This document shows, piece after piece, positions 25,389 through 33,275 of a stretch of 64,000 bases of DNA. The stretch spans positions 1,364,001-1,428,000 of the forward strand of contig OZ242340.1 of NCBI GenBank assembly GCA_965208525.1, read 5' to 3'. A program made the translations under genes and the position numbers. This stretch comes from VXYL01 sp965208525 (GTDB lineage Bacteria; Pseudomonadota; Gammaproteobacteria; Pseudomonadales; Azotimanducaceae). A model generated the notes under the pieces. It had not been told where the DNA came from. It ran no database searches and saw only the letters and a program-made list of their open reading frames with translations. Each line of letters opens with the position of its first letter. Position 1 is the first letter of the stretch.

Positions 25389-25835
25389 CTACTCCGCGAT
25401 CACCACCACGTGTACCGGCTGCACCACGTCCGCGTGGAGCTGGATGTCCACGTCGTACTCGCCCACCGAACGGATCACGCCGTCAGGCAGCCGCACCTCG
25501 GCGCGGTTGATGGTGACGCCAAGGTCGTCGAGCGCGCGGGCGATTTCGACGGTGCCGACGGAGCCGTAAAGCTTGCCCTCCTCGGAGGCGCGGGCGACGA
25601 TGGTCACCTCCCGATCCACCAGCAGCGAGGCGCGGCCTTGGGCGTCGCTCAGTCGATCGTTGGCAACGCGGGTGAGTTCGACGCGACGCGCCTCAAACAC
25701 TTCGCGGTTTTCCGCGGTCGCGCGCACCGCCTTGCCGGTGGGAATGAGGTAGTTTCGGGCATAGCCGTTCTTCACGTTCACCTCGTCGCCGAGGTTGCCC
25801 AAACTCATAACCCGCTCCATGAGGATCACGTTCAC
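25389..25835 (-). CDS. rplI: 50S ribosomal protein L9
   Basis: A 148-residue protein starting (GTG) MNVILMERVMSLGNLGDEVNV and containing KNGYARNYLIPTGKAV, the L9 signature. The C-terminal domain is complete. A gggagac ribosome site precedes the start. The region between rpsR and rplI contains two extra tandem copies of this start region (25907-26119). Confidence 0.96.
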   Translation of the reverse strand: MNVILMERVMSLGNLGDEVNVKNGYARNYLIPTGKAVRATAENREVFEARRVELTRVANDRLSDAQGRASLLVDREVTIVARASEEGKLYGSVGTVEIARALDDLGVTINRAEVRLPDGVIRSVGEYDVDIQLHADVVQPVHVVVIAE

Positions 25836-26121
25836 AGTCTGTCTCCCGAACCAAGCTCAGATCGCGCAGTTGCGCAGCAACTGCCAACGCGCCCGTCAGG
25901 GCGCCCCATGACCCGTTCCATGAGAATCACGTTCACGTCTGTGTCTCCCGTAGCGCCATTCGTTGGTGCGCCGCAGTTGCGCAGCAACTGCCAACGCGCC
26001 CGAAGGGCGCGCCATGACCCGTTCCATGAGAATCACGTTCACGTCTGTGTCTCCCGTAGCGCCCATTCGTTGGTGCGCCGCAGTTGCGCAGCAACTGCCA
26101 ACGCGCCCGAAGGGCGCGCAG
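25836..26121 (-). repeat. tandem copies of the rplI translation start between rpsR and rplI
   Basis: Two copies of about 106 bases (from 25907 and from 26013, ending at 26119) are nearly identical, differing by an extra c. A third, diverged copy overlaps the true rplI start. Each copy has, in the minus orientation, a GC hairpin (gcgcgcccttcgggcgcg), a second hairpin (gcagttgcgcagcaactgc), a gggagac ribosome site and a GTG beginning VNVILMERVM, the first ten residues of L9, after which the frame diverges. They are therefore potential decoy start sites or leader peptides in the rpsF-rpsR-rplI message. Confidence 0.85.
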
Positions 26122-26349
26122 CTACTTGTGCTGGTCGGTGTAGGGCAAGAGCGCCAGATAGCGGGCGCGCTTGACTGCGGTGGCAAGCTGGCGCTGGTAG
26201 CGGGCGCTGGTGCCGGTGATGCGGCTCGGCACGATCTTGCCCGTCTCGGTGACGTATTGCCGCAGGAGGTCTAGGTCCTTGTAGTCGATCTCCTTGATCC
26301 CCTCCGCCGTGAACCGACAGTAGCGCTTGCGTCGGAAATTGCGTGCCAT
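26122..26349 (-). CDS. rpsR: 30S ribosomal protein S18
   Basis: A 75-residue protein with KRYCRFTAEGIKEIDYKDLDLL and RITGTSARYQRQLATAVKRARYLALLPYTD, the S18 signature. It lies 10 bases after rpsF. A priB gene, found between rpsF and rpsR in enterics, is absent. Confidence 0.97.
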   Translation of the reverse strand: MARNFRRKRYCRFTAEGIKEIDYKDLDLLRQYVTETGKIVPSRITGTSARYQRQLATAVKRARYLALLPYTDQHK

Positions 26350-26359
26350 GATCGCTCCC

Positions 26360-26794
26360 CTATGCCGTTTCCGCCGGTGCCGGACGGGTCGCAGCGGCCT
26401 CGCGCTGTCTGGCCCGAGCCTCGGCTTCCTCTTCGCGGCGGCGTTCGCGCTCGCGATCCTTCTCCTGCTCGCGCAGCTCCTCTTCGTAGAGCTTGGAATT
26501 GCCGGTCACCGGTTCCTTGCGCTTGATGATGAGGTGACGCAGCACGGCATCGTTGAAGCGGAAGGCGCTTTCGAGTTCGTCGAGCGTGCCGGCGCCCACC
26601 TCGATGTTGAACAGCAGGTAGTGCGCCTTGTGGATTTTGGAGACGGGATAGGCAAGCTGGCGCCGCCCCCAGTCTTCGCTGCGGTGGATGACGCCGCCAC
26701 CGCGCTCGATGAGCGCTCGATAGCGCTCCACCATGCCGGGCACCTGATCGGACTGATCGGGGTGCACCATGAAAACGACTTCGTAATGTCGCAC
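26360..26794 (-). CDS. rpsF: 30S ribosomal protein S6
   Basis: A 144-residue protein from a GTG at 26794 (MRHYEVVFMVHPDQSDQV), with the S6 fold to about residue 100 and a long Glu/Arg-rich C-terminal tail. In E. coli the S6 tail receives added glutamates through RimK, and the acidic/basic tail here is longer than usual. It is the first gene of rpsF-rpsR-rplI. Confidence 0.96.
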   Translation of the reverse strand: MRHYEVVFMVHPDQSDQVPGMVERYRALIERGGGVIHRSEDWGRRQLAYPVSKIHKAHYLLFNIEVGAGTLDELESAFRFNDAVLRHLIIKRKEPVTGNSKLYEEELREQEKDRERERRREEEAEARARQREAAATRPAPAETA

Positions 26795-26915
26795 GAGTGG
26801 TTCTCCCTTCGGTTTTCGCCTCCGCCATCGCTTAAGCGTGAAGCAAGGAGTCTATGTAGGGGCGGGCCCTCAAGGCCCACCGGTGCCCGCCAAAAGCGGG
26901 AGACGCATCATACCA

Positions 26916-27647
26916 CTACCCCCGTTGGCGTACCGCCTCGAAAAGCAGGATGCTGGTGGCGACGGAGACGTTGAGGCTCGCGACCTTGCCGGCCAACGGG
27001 ATGCGAGCGAGGAAGTCGCAGCGCTCTCGCGTCAGACGACGCAAGCCCTTGCCTTCGCTGCCGACGACGATGGCGATGGCGCCATCGAAGGCCACGTCCG
27101 TGTACACCACATCGCCGTCCGCATCGCCGCCGACGACCCAGACGCCCCGATCGCGAAGCCAATCGAGTCGTCGCGCCAGATTGGCCACCTCGACGATGGT
27201 GAGGTGCTCCATCGCCCCGCTTGCCGCCTTGGCCGCAACACCCGACAACGGCGCGCTGCGACGGCGCGGCACGAGCACGGCGTCCACGCCGGCCGCTTCG
27301 GCGCTGCGCAGGCAAGCGCCGAGATTGCGTGGGTCCTCGATGTGGTCGAGCGCGAGCAGCAAGGGCCGCGACAGCGTGGCAAAGCGCTCCTCGAAGGCGG
27401 CTTCGCTGGCCGGCCGAACCGCGTGGCACTCCGCGAGGATGCCTTGATGACTGCCGCCCCCGGCGAGCCGGTTCAGGGCCGAGCGTTCCAACGTGTCTAC
27501 CCGAATGCTGGCATTGCGCGCCTGCGTGACGATGGCGGCAAGCTCCGGCGCACGGCGCCCAGCCGCCACCTTCAAACTGCGAATGCGCGCCGGATCGGCG
27601 TCGATCAGCTCGCGCACGGCGTGGATGCCGTAGATGCGATCGCTCAC
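26916..27647 (-). CDS. rlmB: 23S rRNA (guanosine-2'-O-)-methyltransferase RlmB
   Basis: A 243-residue SPOUT methyltransferase that modifies Gm2251 in the 23S peptidyl-transferase P loop. The start is the GTG at 27647 (SDRIYGIHAVRELI), which overlaps the rnr stop (GTGA). It shows the L7Ae-like N-domain, then DHIEDPRNLGACLRSAEAAG, VVGSEGKGLRR and LNVSVATSILLFEAVRQR, the knot and SAM-binding motifs. Coupling with rnr matches the E. coli arrangement. Confidence 0.95.
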   Translation of the reverse strand: MSDRIYGIHAVRELIDADPARIRSLKVAAGRRAPELAAIVTQARNASIRVDTLERSALNRLAGGGSHQGILAECHAVRPASEAAFEERFATLSRPLLLALDHIEDPRNLGACLRSAEAAGVDAVLVPRRRSAPLSGVAAKAASGAMEHLTIVEVANLARRLDWLRDRGVWVVGGDADGDVVYTDVAFDGAIAIVVGSEGKGLRRLTRERCDFLARIPLAGKVASLNVSVATSILLFEAVRQRG

Positions 27648-30025
27648 CGTCGCCGCCGGCCCCTGCCGCGCCGTTCCCGTGGCATCCGTTCGCTGTGCGC
27701 AGGACGCTCGGCCAAGCGAAGGTCCACCCGTCCCGTGGGCGGCGAAACATCCTGCAAGACCACCTTGACAGCATCGCCAAGGGCAAACCGCCGCCCCGAG
27801 CGCTCTCCCACAAGCGCCATGGCGGCGGGGACATGGTGGAAGTAGTCCGCACCGAGCGAACCGATGTGCAACAGCCCCTGCACGCCGGTGCCATCGAGTT
27901 CGACGAACAGGCCGAACCCGGTCACGCCGGCGATCCGACCGGAAAACGTCTCTCCCACTCGATGCTCGATCAACGTGCACTTGAGCCAGTTGTCCACCAT
28001 TCGCTCCGCGCTCTCGGCGCGGCGTTCGGTGGCCGAGATGTGGGCGCAGACCTCGTCCTGCTCGTCGGCGTTCGGGCGCCAGCCAAGCAGGATGCGATGC
28101 ACCAGCAGGTCCGAATAGCGCCGGATGGGCGAGGTGAAGTGGACGTAGGTGGAAAGCGCCAGGCCAAAGTGGCCGAGGCGCCGGGTTTCGTAGCGGGCCT
28201 GGGCAAGGCTGCGCAGGGTGAGGATGTCCCAAATCCACCCGGGCAGACTCGATGCCGACTTGGCGCGCACGAGCGCCGCGCTCAAGGCCGGCGGTGTGAC
28301 AGGGGCTGGTGGCACCGACACGCCGGCGAGTCTGAGGGCGGGTTCCAGGGCGTCCAGACGGTCGCTCGGCGGCGGTTCGTGGACGCGATACACCGGACGC
28401 GTGCCGCTCGCGGGGCCCTTCTCGTCCTGTTTGAGCAGCCGTTCCAGCTCCCTCGCCGTCGCCACGTTGGCGGCGATCATGGCCTCCTCGATGAGGCGGT
28501 GGGCGTCGTTACGCGCAACCTCCACGACGCTCGCCGGCCGGCCGTCCTGCAACTCCACGCGGGATTCGTGGCTTTCGAGGTCCAGCGCACCGCGTTCTTC
28601 CCGCTGCGCCGTCAGGGCCTTTCGCACGTCATTTAGCGCTTTCAGAGATGTGGCAACCGCCGGATTCTCCACGCCTCCCCGACCCTTGAGGAACGCAGCT
28701 ACCTCCGTGTAGGTGAGCCGGGCCTCGGAGCGAATCGTGGCGCGGGTGAAGCGGTGGCGGGACACACGCCCCCGTGCCGACACGAGCATGTCGCACACCA
28801 CCGCGAGCCGATCCTCGTCTGGCCGCAGCGAACAAAGCCCATTGCTGAGCGCCTCCGGCAGCATCGGCACCACCCGATCCGGCAGGTACACCGAGTTGCC
28901 CCGGCGCCTGGCCTCGTGGTCGAGGGGCGAGTCGTGCGCGACGTAGTGCGAAACGTCGGCGATGGCAACCACCAGCCGCCAACCGCCATTTCGCCGACGC
29001 TCGGCGAACACCGCATCGTCGAAGTCGCGCGCATCCTCGCCATCGATGGTGACAAGAGGCATGCCGCGCAGATCAAGCCGGTCGCCATCGGACTTAGTTG
29101 CCGGGACCGCTCTCTGGAAGGAGGGCGTCTCGCCCTCCACCGCACCACGAGGCGCGCCCGTGCCTCTCTGGAGCGGGTGCGTCCCGCCCTCCACCGCACC
29201 GCGAGGCGCACCGGCGCTGCTCTGGACGGAGGGCGTCTCGCCCTCCACCGCGCTGTGAGGCGCGCTTCCCTCTAGAGCCGCCGGCCAAACACACGGGATC
29301 CGATACGCCGCCAGCGCCGCATCCGTGGCCCGCGCCGCCTCGTTGCCAGCATCGCGTACACCGACGACCCGCCCGGAAACGCGCCGGAAACCCACCTCCA
29401 GCACCTCCACCTCGACAATCGCGCCATCGCGAGCACGGGCGGGCGGCACCGCCAGATCAACCCGCCCACGCAACCCCGGATCGAGGGACTCCACCCAAGG
29501 CGCTGCGTAGGAGCCGTACCCTCGCTCCCGGTCCGACCCTTCCCCATGCGGTGCAGCCAGAGGCGCAACCAAGGCACCGATCAGCGGTTCCGAAGAAGGC
29601 GAAACCACGCGCCGCACCACCACGCCTTCCTTCGTCCGCGAACCCTCGACACGGTCCCCCGCCCGCACCCCACGAACGCGATGCCCGCGCGCCAGCGGCA
29701 CGCACCCGTCCGCAGTTTGCACCGCCAGAAGCCCCGGAACATCCCCAACGACCTCGCCCGCGACCTTCTCCGGCGGCTCTGTCAGCTCATAGCGCCCACG
29801 CTGCCCAAGCCGAACATCCCCCGACGCCACGAGCCCATCGAGCAACTTTCTGAGCGCCTTGGATTCCGCGCCGCGCACATCGAGATGCCGCAGCAGTCCA
29901 GACCACCGCATCGACCCGCGTTCCGCGAACGCCTCAACCAACTCGCCTCGCGTCAAAACCCGCGCTGAGTCGGCATCCGCCCGCTTCCGGCGTGGCCCCT
30001 CACGGCCCCTGTTTCGTCTATTCAA
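27644..30025 (-). CDS. rnr: ribonuclease R carrying an in-frame repeat insertion
   Basis: A 793-residue 3'-5' exoribonuclease. It has an N-terminal HTH (residues 25-85), cold-shock domains (about 90-240), the RNB catalytic domain with TIDGEDARDFDDAVFAE (magnesium aspartates), SHYVAHDSPLDHEA and HFGLALSTYVHFTSPIRRYSDLLVHR, a C-terminal S1 domain (SGRIAGVTGFGLFVELDG) and a short basic tail. Between the second cold-shock domain and RNB (about residues 251-306) there is an insertion of three 18-residue units of the type GAPRGAVEGETPS, encoded by REP-like DNA. It sits in the inter-domain linker and keeps the frame, so the enzyme is probably active. Confidence 0.95.
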   Translation of the reverse strand: MNRRNRGREGPRRKRADADSARVLTRGELVEAFAERGSMRWSGLLRHLDVRGAESKALRKLLDGLVASGDVRLGQRGRYELTEPPEKVAGEVVGDVPGLLAVQTADGCVPLARGHRVRGVRAGDRVEGSRTKEGVVVRRVVSPSSEPLIGALVAPLAAPHGEGSDRERGYGSYAAPWVESLDPGLRGRVDLAVPPARARDGAIVEVEVLEVGFRRVSGRVVGVRDAGNEAARATDAALAAYRIPCVWPAALEGSAPHSAVEGETPSVQSSAGAPRGAVEGGTHPLQRGTGAPRGAVEGETPSFQRAVPATKSDGDRLDLRGMPLVTIDGEDARDFDDAVFAERRRNGGWRLVVAIADVSHYVAHDSPLDHEARRRGNSVYLPDRVVPMLPEALSNGLCSLRPDEDRLAVVCDMLVSARGRVSRHRFTRATIRSEARLTYTEVAAFLKGRGGVENPAVATSLKALNDVRKALTAQREERGALDLESHESRVELQDGRPASVVEVARNDAHRLIEEAMIAANVATARELERLLKQDEKGPASGTRPVYRVHEPPPSDRLDALEPALRLAGVSVPPAPVTPPALSAALVRAKSASSLPGWIWDILTLRSLAQARYETRRLGHFGLALSTYVHFTSPIRRYSDLLVHRILLGWRPNADEQDEVCAHISATERRAESAERMVDNWLKCTLIEHRVGETFSGRIAGVTGFGLFVELDGTGVQGLLHIGSLGADYFHHVPAAMALVGERSGRRFALGDAVKVVLQDVSPPTGRVDLRLAERPAHSERMPRERRGRGRRRR
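29108..29275 (-). repeat. three 54-bp REP-like units inside rnr
   Basis: The palindromic core ggagggcgtctcgccctcc (or a variant) occurs at 29120-29138, 29174-29192 and 29228-29246, spaced by exactly 54 bases, so each unit adds 18 codons without a stop. It is the same repeat family as at 11242-11338 and 25360-25378. Palindromic elements in frame inside genes are known from Rickettsia; here expansion is by tandem copying. Confidence 0.88.
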
Positions 30026-30080
30026 ATGAACGTCGCTTTGGTAAAGTCGCGCCCCCGCGCTGCCAAGGCGGGGGCCTCAT

Positions 30081-30167
30081 GCCGAGGTGGTGAAATTGGT
30101 ATACACGCTAGCTTCAGGTGCTAGTGGGGGAAACCCCGTGGAGGTTCAAGTCCTCTCCTCGGCACCA
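30081..30167 (+). tRNA. tRNA-Leu (CAG anticodon)
   Basis: An 87-base class II tRNA. The acceptor strand gccgagg pairs with cctcggc at 30156-30162 (followed by acca, CCA encoded), the D arm contains ttggtatac, the anticodon loop is ttcaggt (anticodon cag), there is a variable arm (ggggg-aaa-cccc) and the T arm is gaggttcaagtcctc. It is divergent from rnr. Foreign DNA begins directly after its 3' end, so it is the likely attachment gene of the integrated element. Confidence 0.95.
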
Positions 30168-30333
30168 AACGCATCAATTAACCCATTGAAAAACAAGGAT
30201 TTTTGATAATCCAGAGAGCCGCGTAGCACTTTCCGTAGCACTTATCGCTCTAGTCGCCTACCGGGGCTATTGTAACCCCGTGAAATCCGTGTATATGGAA
30301 GTGCCAGTTCCCGCTAGCTGAAGGGATTCTGGC
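30168..30333 (+). other. presumed attL region with direct repeats
   Basis: Low-GC sequence just after the tRNA. A ten-base direct repeat cgtagcactt occurs at 30222-30231 and 30234-30243, possibly recombinase or excisionase arm sites. A small hairpin (cgggg...ccccg) follows at about 30259-30277. The promoter for the AlpA-like gene is expected here. Confidence 0.45.
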
Positions 30334-30564
30334 ATGACCTTGAACCACTCCCCCCTCCCTCCGTCCCGCCGCGGCGTCGAGCCCCGCGTCCTCCGGATCG
30401 CGGACCTCGAAGAGATGCTGCGGGTCTCCAAGCGCACGATCTACTACTGGATCGCGAAGGGAAGATTCCCCCGCTCCGACGTGGAACTCGGGTCGCAACT
30501 GCGCGCCTGGCGCACGGAGACCGTGGCGGCCTGGCTCGAGTCCAGAACCGTCGATCCGGCCTAG
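30334..30564 (+). CDS. AlpA-like helix-turn-helix protein (excisionase/regulator)
   Basis: 76 residues. The core LRIADLEEMLRVSKRTIYYWIAKGRFP is the winged HTH of the AlpA/MerR-like excisionase family, which either bend DNA for excision or activate integrase genes. Its place directly beside the attachment site fits a recombination directionality factor. The start is the ATG at 30334; the first 20 residues are proline-rich and outside the HTH. Confidence 0.82.
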   Translation: MTLNHSPLPPSRRGVEPRVLRIADLEEMLRVSKRTIYYWIAKGRFPRSDVELGSQLRAWRTETVAAWLESRTVDPA

Positions 30565-30922
30565 GGGCAGGACGTTTCGGGACGTCGGCGCGACACTGAG
30601 TCGGCGGACGGCCCGGCAGCAGAGGTTCTGACGGGGAGGTCGCATGGGGGCAACGGACGGAGGATTGCAGGCCGCATCGCGGCGCGTCTCCCTGAGCTTT
30701 TCGGCTAGCGGTATTGCGGATCGGGGGCGACCGGAGCGTCCGGGCGCCCGTCGTGGAGGGCCTTCACCGATCGGAACGGTACGGGCCCGGAGTCGCGGGA
30801 CTCCGGGTCACGGGCGCGCTCGGCTCCGCGAAAGCGGTCGACGCGGGCCTGGCGGCGGGACGGACCGCGACCGGCGGGATGGAAGTCCACACGCGCCGGG
30901 CGCGCGGCTGGAGGGGTGAGCG
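30565..30922. other. 358-base stretch with no confident gene
   Basis: Two overlapping plus-strand frames are open (from 30644 and from 30714), but both give Arg/Gly-rich products without recognisable features. A gggagg ribosome-like site precedes the ATG at 30644, so a roughly 91-residue product cannot be excluded. Confidence 0.4.
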
Positions 30923-32179
30923 ATGTGCGATTGCGGCGCGGACGCACCGCTGCGGACGCCGATGGCGGCCGTAGTCGAGGAATGCGCGGACCTGGGCGTC
31001 GGCTCGCCGACGCAGTACGTGGCCCGCTGGACCGAAGTGGCGGTGGTGGCCCGCGAGCGCGGGTACCTGGCTTCGGACTCGGTGGCGTCGTTCGACGACG
31101 CGGCTGCGGTGGACGCCGCGCGGCCCGGGATCGAGGACGCGCTGCGCCGCGCCATTGCGAGCGAGGAGGAATGCGGCGAGGTCGAGGCCCGGGAAAAGAC
31201 GGCGGGACTCGTGACCAGGCTCGACCGGCGCAAGCGCGCGGCGGGCGATGGCGGCAAGGGGAAGCGGCGTCCGGTGGCGTGCCCGACGCCGCTGCGCGAG
31301 GTGCTGGAGGGGTCGATCGAGCACGAGCAGCGTTGGAACCGCTGCGCGGAACTGGTGGCCGACCGCGGCCTGACGATGAAGGCCGCGGCGTTGCTTTTCG
31401 CCACGACGATGTTCTGCTTCACCAAGGACCTGGTCTGCACGATGACGCGGGCGCAGTTGATGTCGATGACCGGCATCCGCACGCCGGCGTCGTTCGCGGC
31501 CGCCGTGCGGGAACTGATGGAACAGTCGCTGCTGTCGCCGAAGGACGGGGCGCCGCGGACATCCTGGTATCTCGGCGAGGGCTTCTGGGGCGGACTGCTC
31601 GCCGGGGACGATCTCGACACGCCGGTGGCGACGCTGGCGCGACGCAGGAGGGAAGCGGCGATGGGACGGAACGAGGCGCGCCGGCGCAGTGGTACGGAAA
31701 ACCGAACCAGTGCGACCAAGGCGGCGGGCGCGAGCGATGCGAAACCGTCCACTGGTATCGAAAACCGAACCAGTGAACGCAGCAACGGGAAGGCGAAGGT
31801 GACGGTGGCGACGTTCGCGGCAGAAGAGCTCGCAAGGGATCCAGTCGGAACCACGATCGCCGAGCGGCTGGCCGACTACTACGGCAAGCGGGGCGAGTAC
31901 CGCATCGCCCGAGCGCGCCTGCGCGGCCTGGCCGCCCGGATTCGGGGGGACATCGAAGGCGGCAGCAACACGCGATCGGACCCCCGCGATCCGGCGTCGG
32001 TCGCGCGGTCGCGTTGCCGGTGGTGCAACAGCCCGTTCGACCACCCGGCCGCGCGCGGCGACCGGGGGGACGGCGTCTGCCGGGGCTGCGACACCAGGCG
32101 GTCGCGCGACGGCCCGGTCCCGGTCGGCGCCATCGCCGACACGCTCGGCAGGCGGCTGGGGCGGAGCACGGCCCAGTGA
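30923..32179 (+). CDS. element protein with winged-helix-like core and C-terminal zinc ribbon
   Basis: 418 residues. Residues about 110-225 are helical with a possible winged-helix (MTRAQLMSMTGIRTPASFAAAVRELMEQSLLSPKDGAPRTSWYL in outline), followed by a low-complexity linker and a C-terminal four-cysteine ribbon (CRWCNSPF...CRGCDTRR). Its place near the attachment end suggests a replication initiator or transcription factor, like the STY4528-type proteins of pathogenicity islands, but I do not firmly recognise it. Two 26-base near-identical repeats lie inside the linker region (31687-31775). A strong terminator follows 100 bases after the stop. Confidence 0.7.
   Translation: MCDCGADAPLRTPMAAVVEECADLGVGSPTQYVARWTEVAVVARERGYLASDSVASFDDAAAVDAARPGIEDALRRAIASEEECGEVEAREKTAGLVTRLDRRKRAAGDGGKGKRRPVACPTPLREVLEGSIEHEQRWNRCAELVADRGLTMKAAALLFATTMFCFTKDLVCTMTRAQLMSMTGIRTPASFAAAVRELMEQSLLSPKDGAPRTSWYLGEGFWGGLLAGDDLDTPVATLARRRREAAMGRNEARRRSGTENRTSATKAAGASDAKPSTGIENRTSERSNGKAKVTVATFAAEELARDPVGTTIAERLADYYGKRGEYRIARARLRGLAARIRGDIEGGSNTRSDPRDPASVARSRCRWCNSPFDHPAARGDRGDGVCRGCDTRRSRDGPVPVGAIADTLGRRLGRSTAQ
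31687..31775. repeat. two direct repeats with dyad symmetry inside a coding region
   Basis: Related 26-base copies lie at 31687-31712 and 31750-31775, sharing gaaaaccgaaccagtg. The second has inverted ends (cactggt...accagtg); the first is a slightly imperfect version. They encode ENRTS twice. They may be protein-binding sites (iterons or operators) within the gene for the winged-helix protein. Confidence 0.6.
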
Positions 32180-32279
32180 CAGCGGCACCCACCGCACACG
32201 CGGGGCTGCAGCCGGGAGACGTCGGCGCGTAGAGACTTGGCGCGAGGGGCGATGCGGTGCCTGTGCGTAACCTGTGAAC

Positions 32280-32304
32280 AAACGGCCCTTCGGGGCCGTT
32301 TTTC
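32280..32304. terminator. rho-independent terminator
   Basis: A nine-base stem aaacggccc/gggccgttt around the tetraloop ttcg (32289-32292), followed by a short T-run on the plus strand and preceded by A residues, so it could work in both directions. It ends the transcript of the upstream plus-strand gene and faces the end of the SSB-tail gene. Confidence 0.85.
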
Positions 32305-32619
32305 ATGGGTGGGAGGTTCGCAATGCCGGACCTGCCAAATGCGAGATTTCGCACCGCGGCGGTTCGGCCATTGCGATCACCCAAGCGAAAGCAAAAGAGA
32401 AGAGAAAAAGAAAGCGAAAGCAGCCGCCGCTGGCGCGGCGGGCGGCTGGGGCGTGCACCCCTTCCGCGACTTCCGGCGAGCGCGGAGGGACAGGGGGATA
32501 GTGACGCTCAGGGGGTGGGGACCGAGGAAACCGCGTTCGAGGAAGAAGCCGCCGGGCGCGCCCGCGCGCAGAGGAGGGACACGCGGACGCGCCGACGGCA
32601 CGGGGTGGGAGAGACCCCG
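32305..32619. other. gene-free stretch with a purine tract and possible minus-strand terminator
   Basis: A run of A/G (about 32380-32420) lies next to a GC-rich hairpin (32423-32446). Read on the minus strand this is a hairpin followed by a T-rich tail, a possible terminator for the SSB-tail gene about 170 bases downstream of its stop. No protein-like frame is seen. Confidence 0.45.
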
Positions 32620-32898
32620 TCAGAACGGAATGTCGTCGTCGAAGTCCTCGAGGCCGTTGCCGGATTCCAGGGCGGGCGGCGACTGGCGTTGGCTGCGCTC
32701 GGGGCGAGGATTGCGGTTGTCGTCGAACGGCGGAAACAGGACGATCTCCCCGCGGACGCTGAGGTTGTCGTCGATGAGGATGGTGTAGCCGTCGGCACGC
32801 TTGTGCGGGAAGGCGACGCCGACGCGGTTGCGGAACACGCGCTCTTCGCCGTCGATTTCGCGCCGGCTCGAGGTGTAGGCGATGAGTCGATTGTCCAT
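32620..32898 (-). CDS. small protein with an SSB-type C-terminal tip
   Basis: 92 residues from an ATG preceded by an excellent ribosome site (aggagg). The N-terminal 60 residues look beta-rich (IAYTSSRREIDGEERVF, GYTILIDDNLSVRGEIVLFPP). A polar linker follows and the last residues are LEDFDDDIPF, matching the acidic DDDIPF tip by which SSB recruits replication and repair proteins. No standard OB-fold motif is obvious in the short N-terminal part. It may be a minimal SSB, or a mimic that binds SSB partners. A 10-base inverted repeat lies 60 bases upstream. Confidence 0.8.
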   Translation of the reverse strand: MDNRLIAYTSSRREIDGEERVFRNRVGVAFPHKRADGYTILIDDNLSVRGEIVLFPPFDDNRNPRPERSQRQSPPALESGNGLEDFDDDIPF

Positions 32899-33275
32899 GT
32901 GGTTCCTCCTGTGGCTGGACGGAAAGCTCGCCCAAACCGTCCGCGCCGGACGCGAATGGCGGTCAAGGCCGCCGCCAGGCGCCCCGAAGGGGTTGCCTTG
33001 ACCGCCGGCGCGGATCGGCGCGAGGGTGGCTGGCGGCTTTTCGTCGGGGTTGGACGACCGGGGTCGAAAAAGCCAGCCGGCGGTACGGCGGATGGCTACG
33101 GGGTTCGCGTGAGCGGTTTGGCCGCACCTGGTGACGGTGGGTGTCGTCGCTGAGCGACGACCAGTCGCGAGACGCGTTCGGAGGCGGGCGTTGACCGATG
33201 GATGGTAGGGAAGAGCAGCGTGACGGGGCCAAGGTTGCGTGCGTAATGCCAGACACGGCCTGGCCGGACGCGTGG
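32899..33275. promoter_or_regulatory. leader region of the SSB-tail gene with inverted repeat
   Basis: No gene is visible. gcggtcaagg (32959-32968) and ccttgaccgc (32996-33005) form a 10-base inverted repeat enclosing a GC-rich segment with a second small hairpin (gccccgaaggggt). A related arrangement precedes the 2OG-oxygenase gene at 38444-38484, so this may be a common control element or structured leader RNA of the mobile element. Confidence 0.5.

Noticed and set aside
25836..26121. CRISPR array
   Set aside because: The repeats are 106-base tandem copies of a gene start, not short repeats with unique spacers; no cas genes are present.
30644..30919. A 91-residue gene before the winged-helix protein
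   Set aside because: Despite a ribosome-like site, its composition is Arg/Gly-rich with no structure; kept only as a note.
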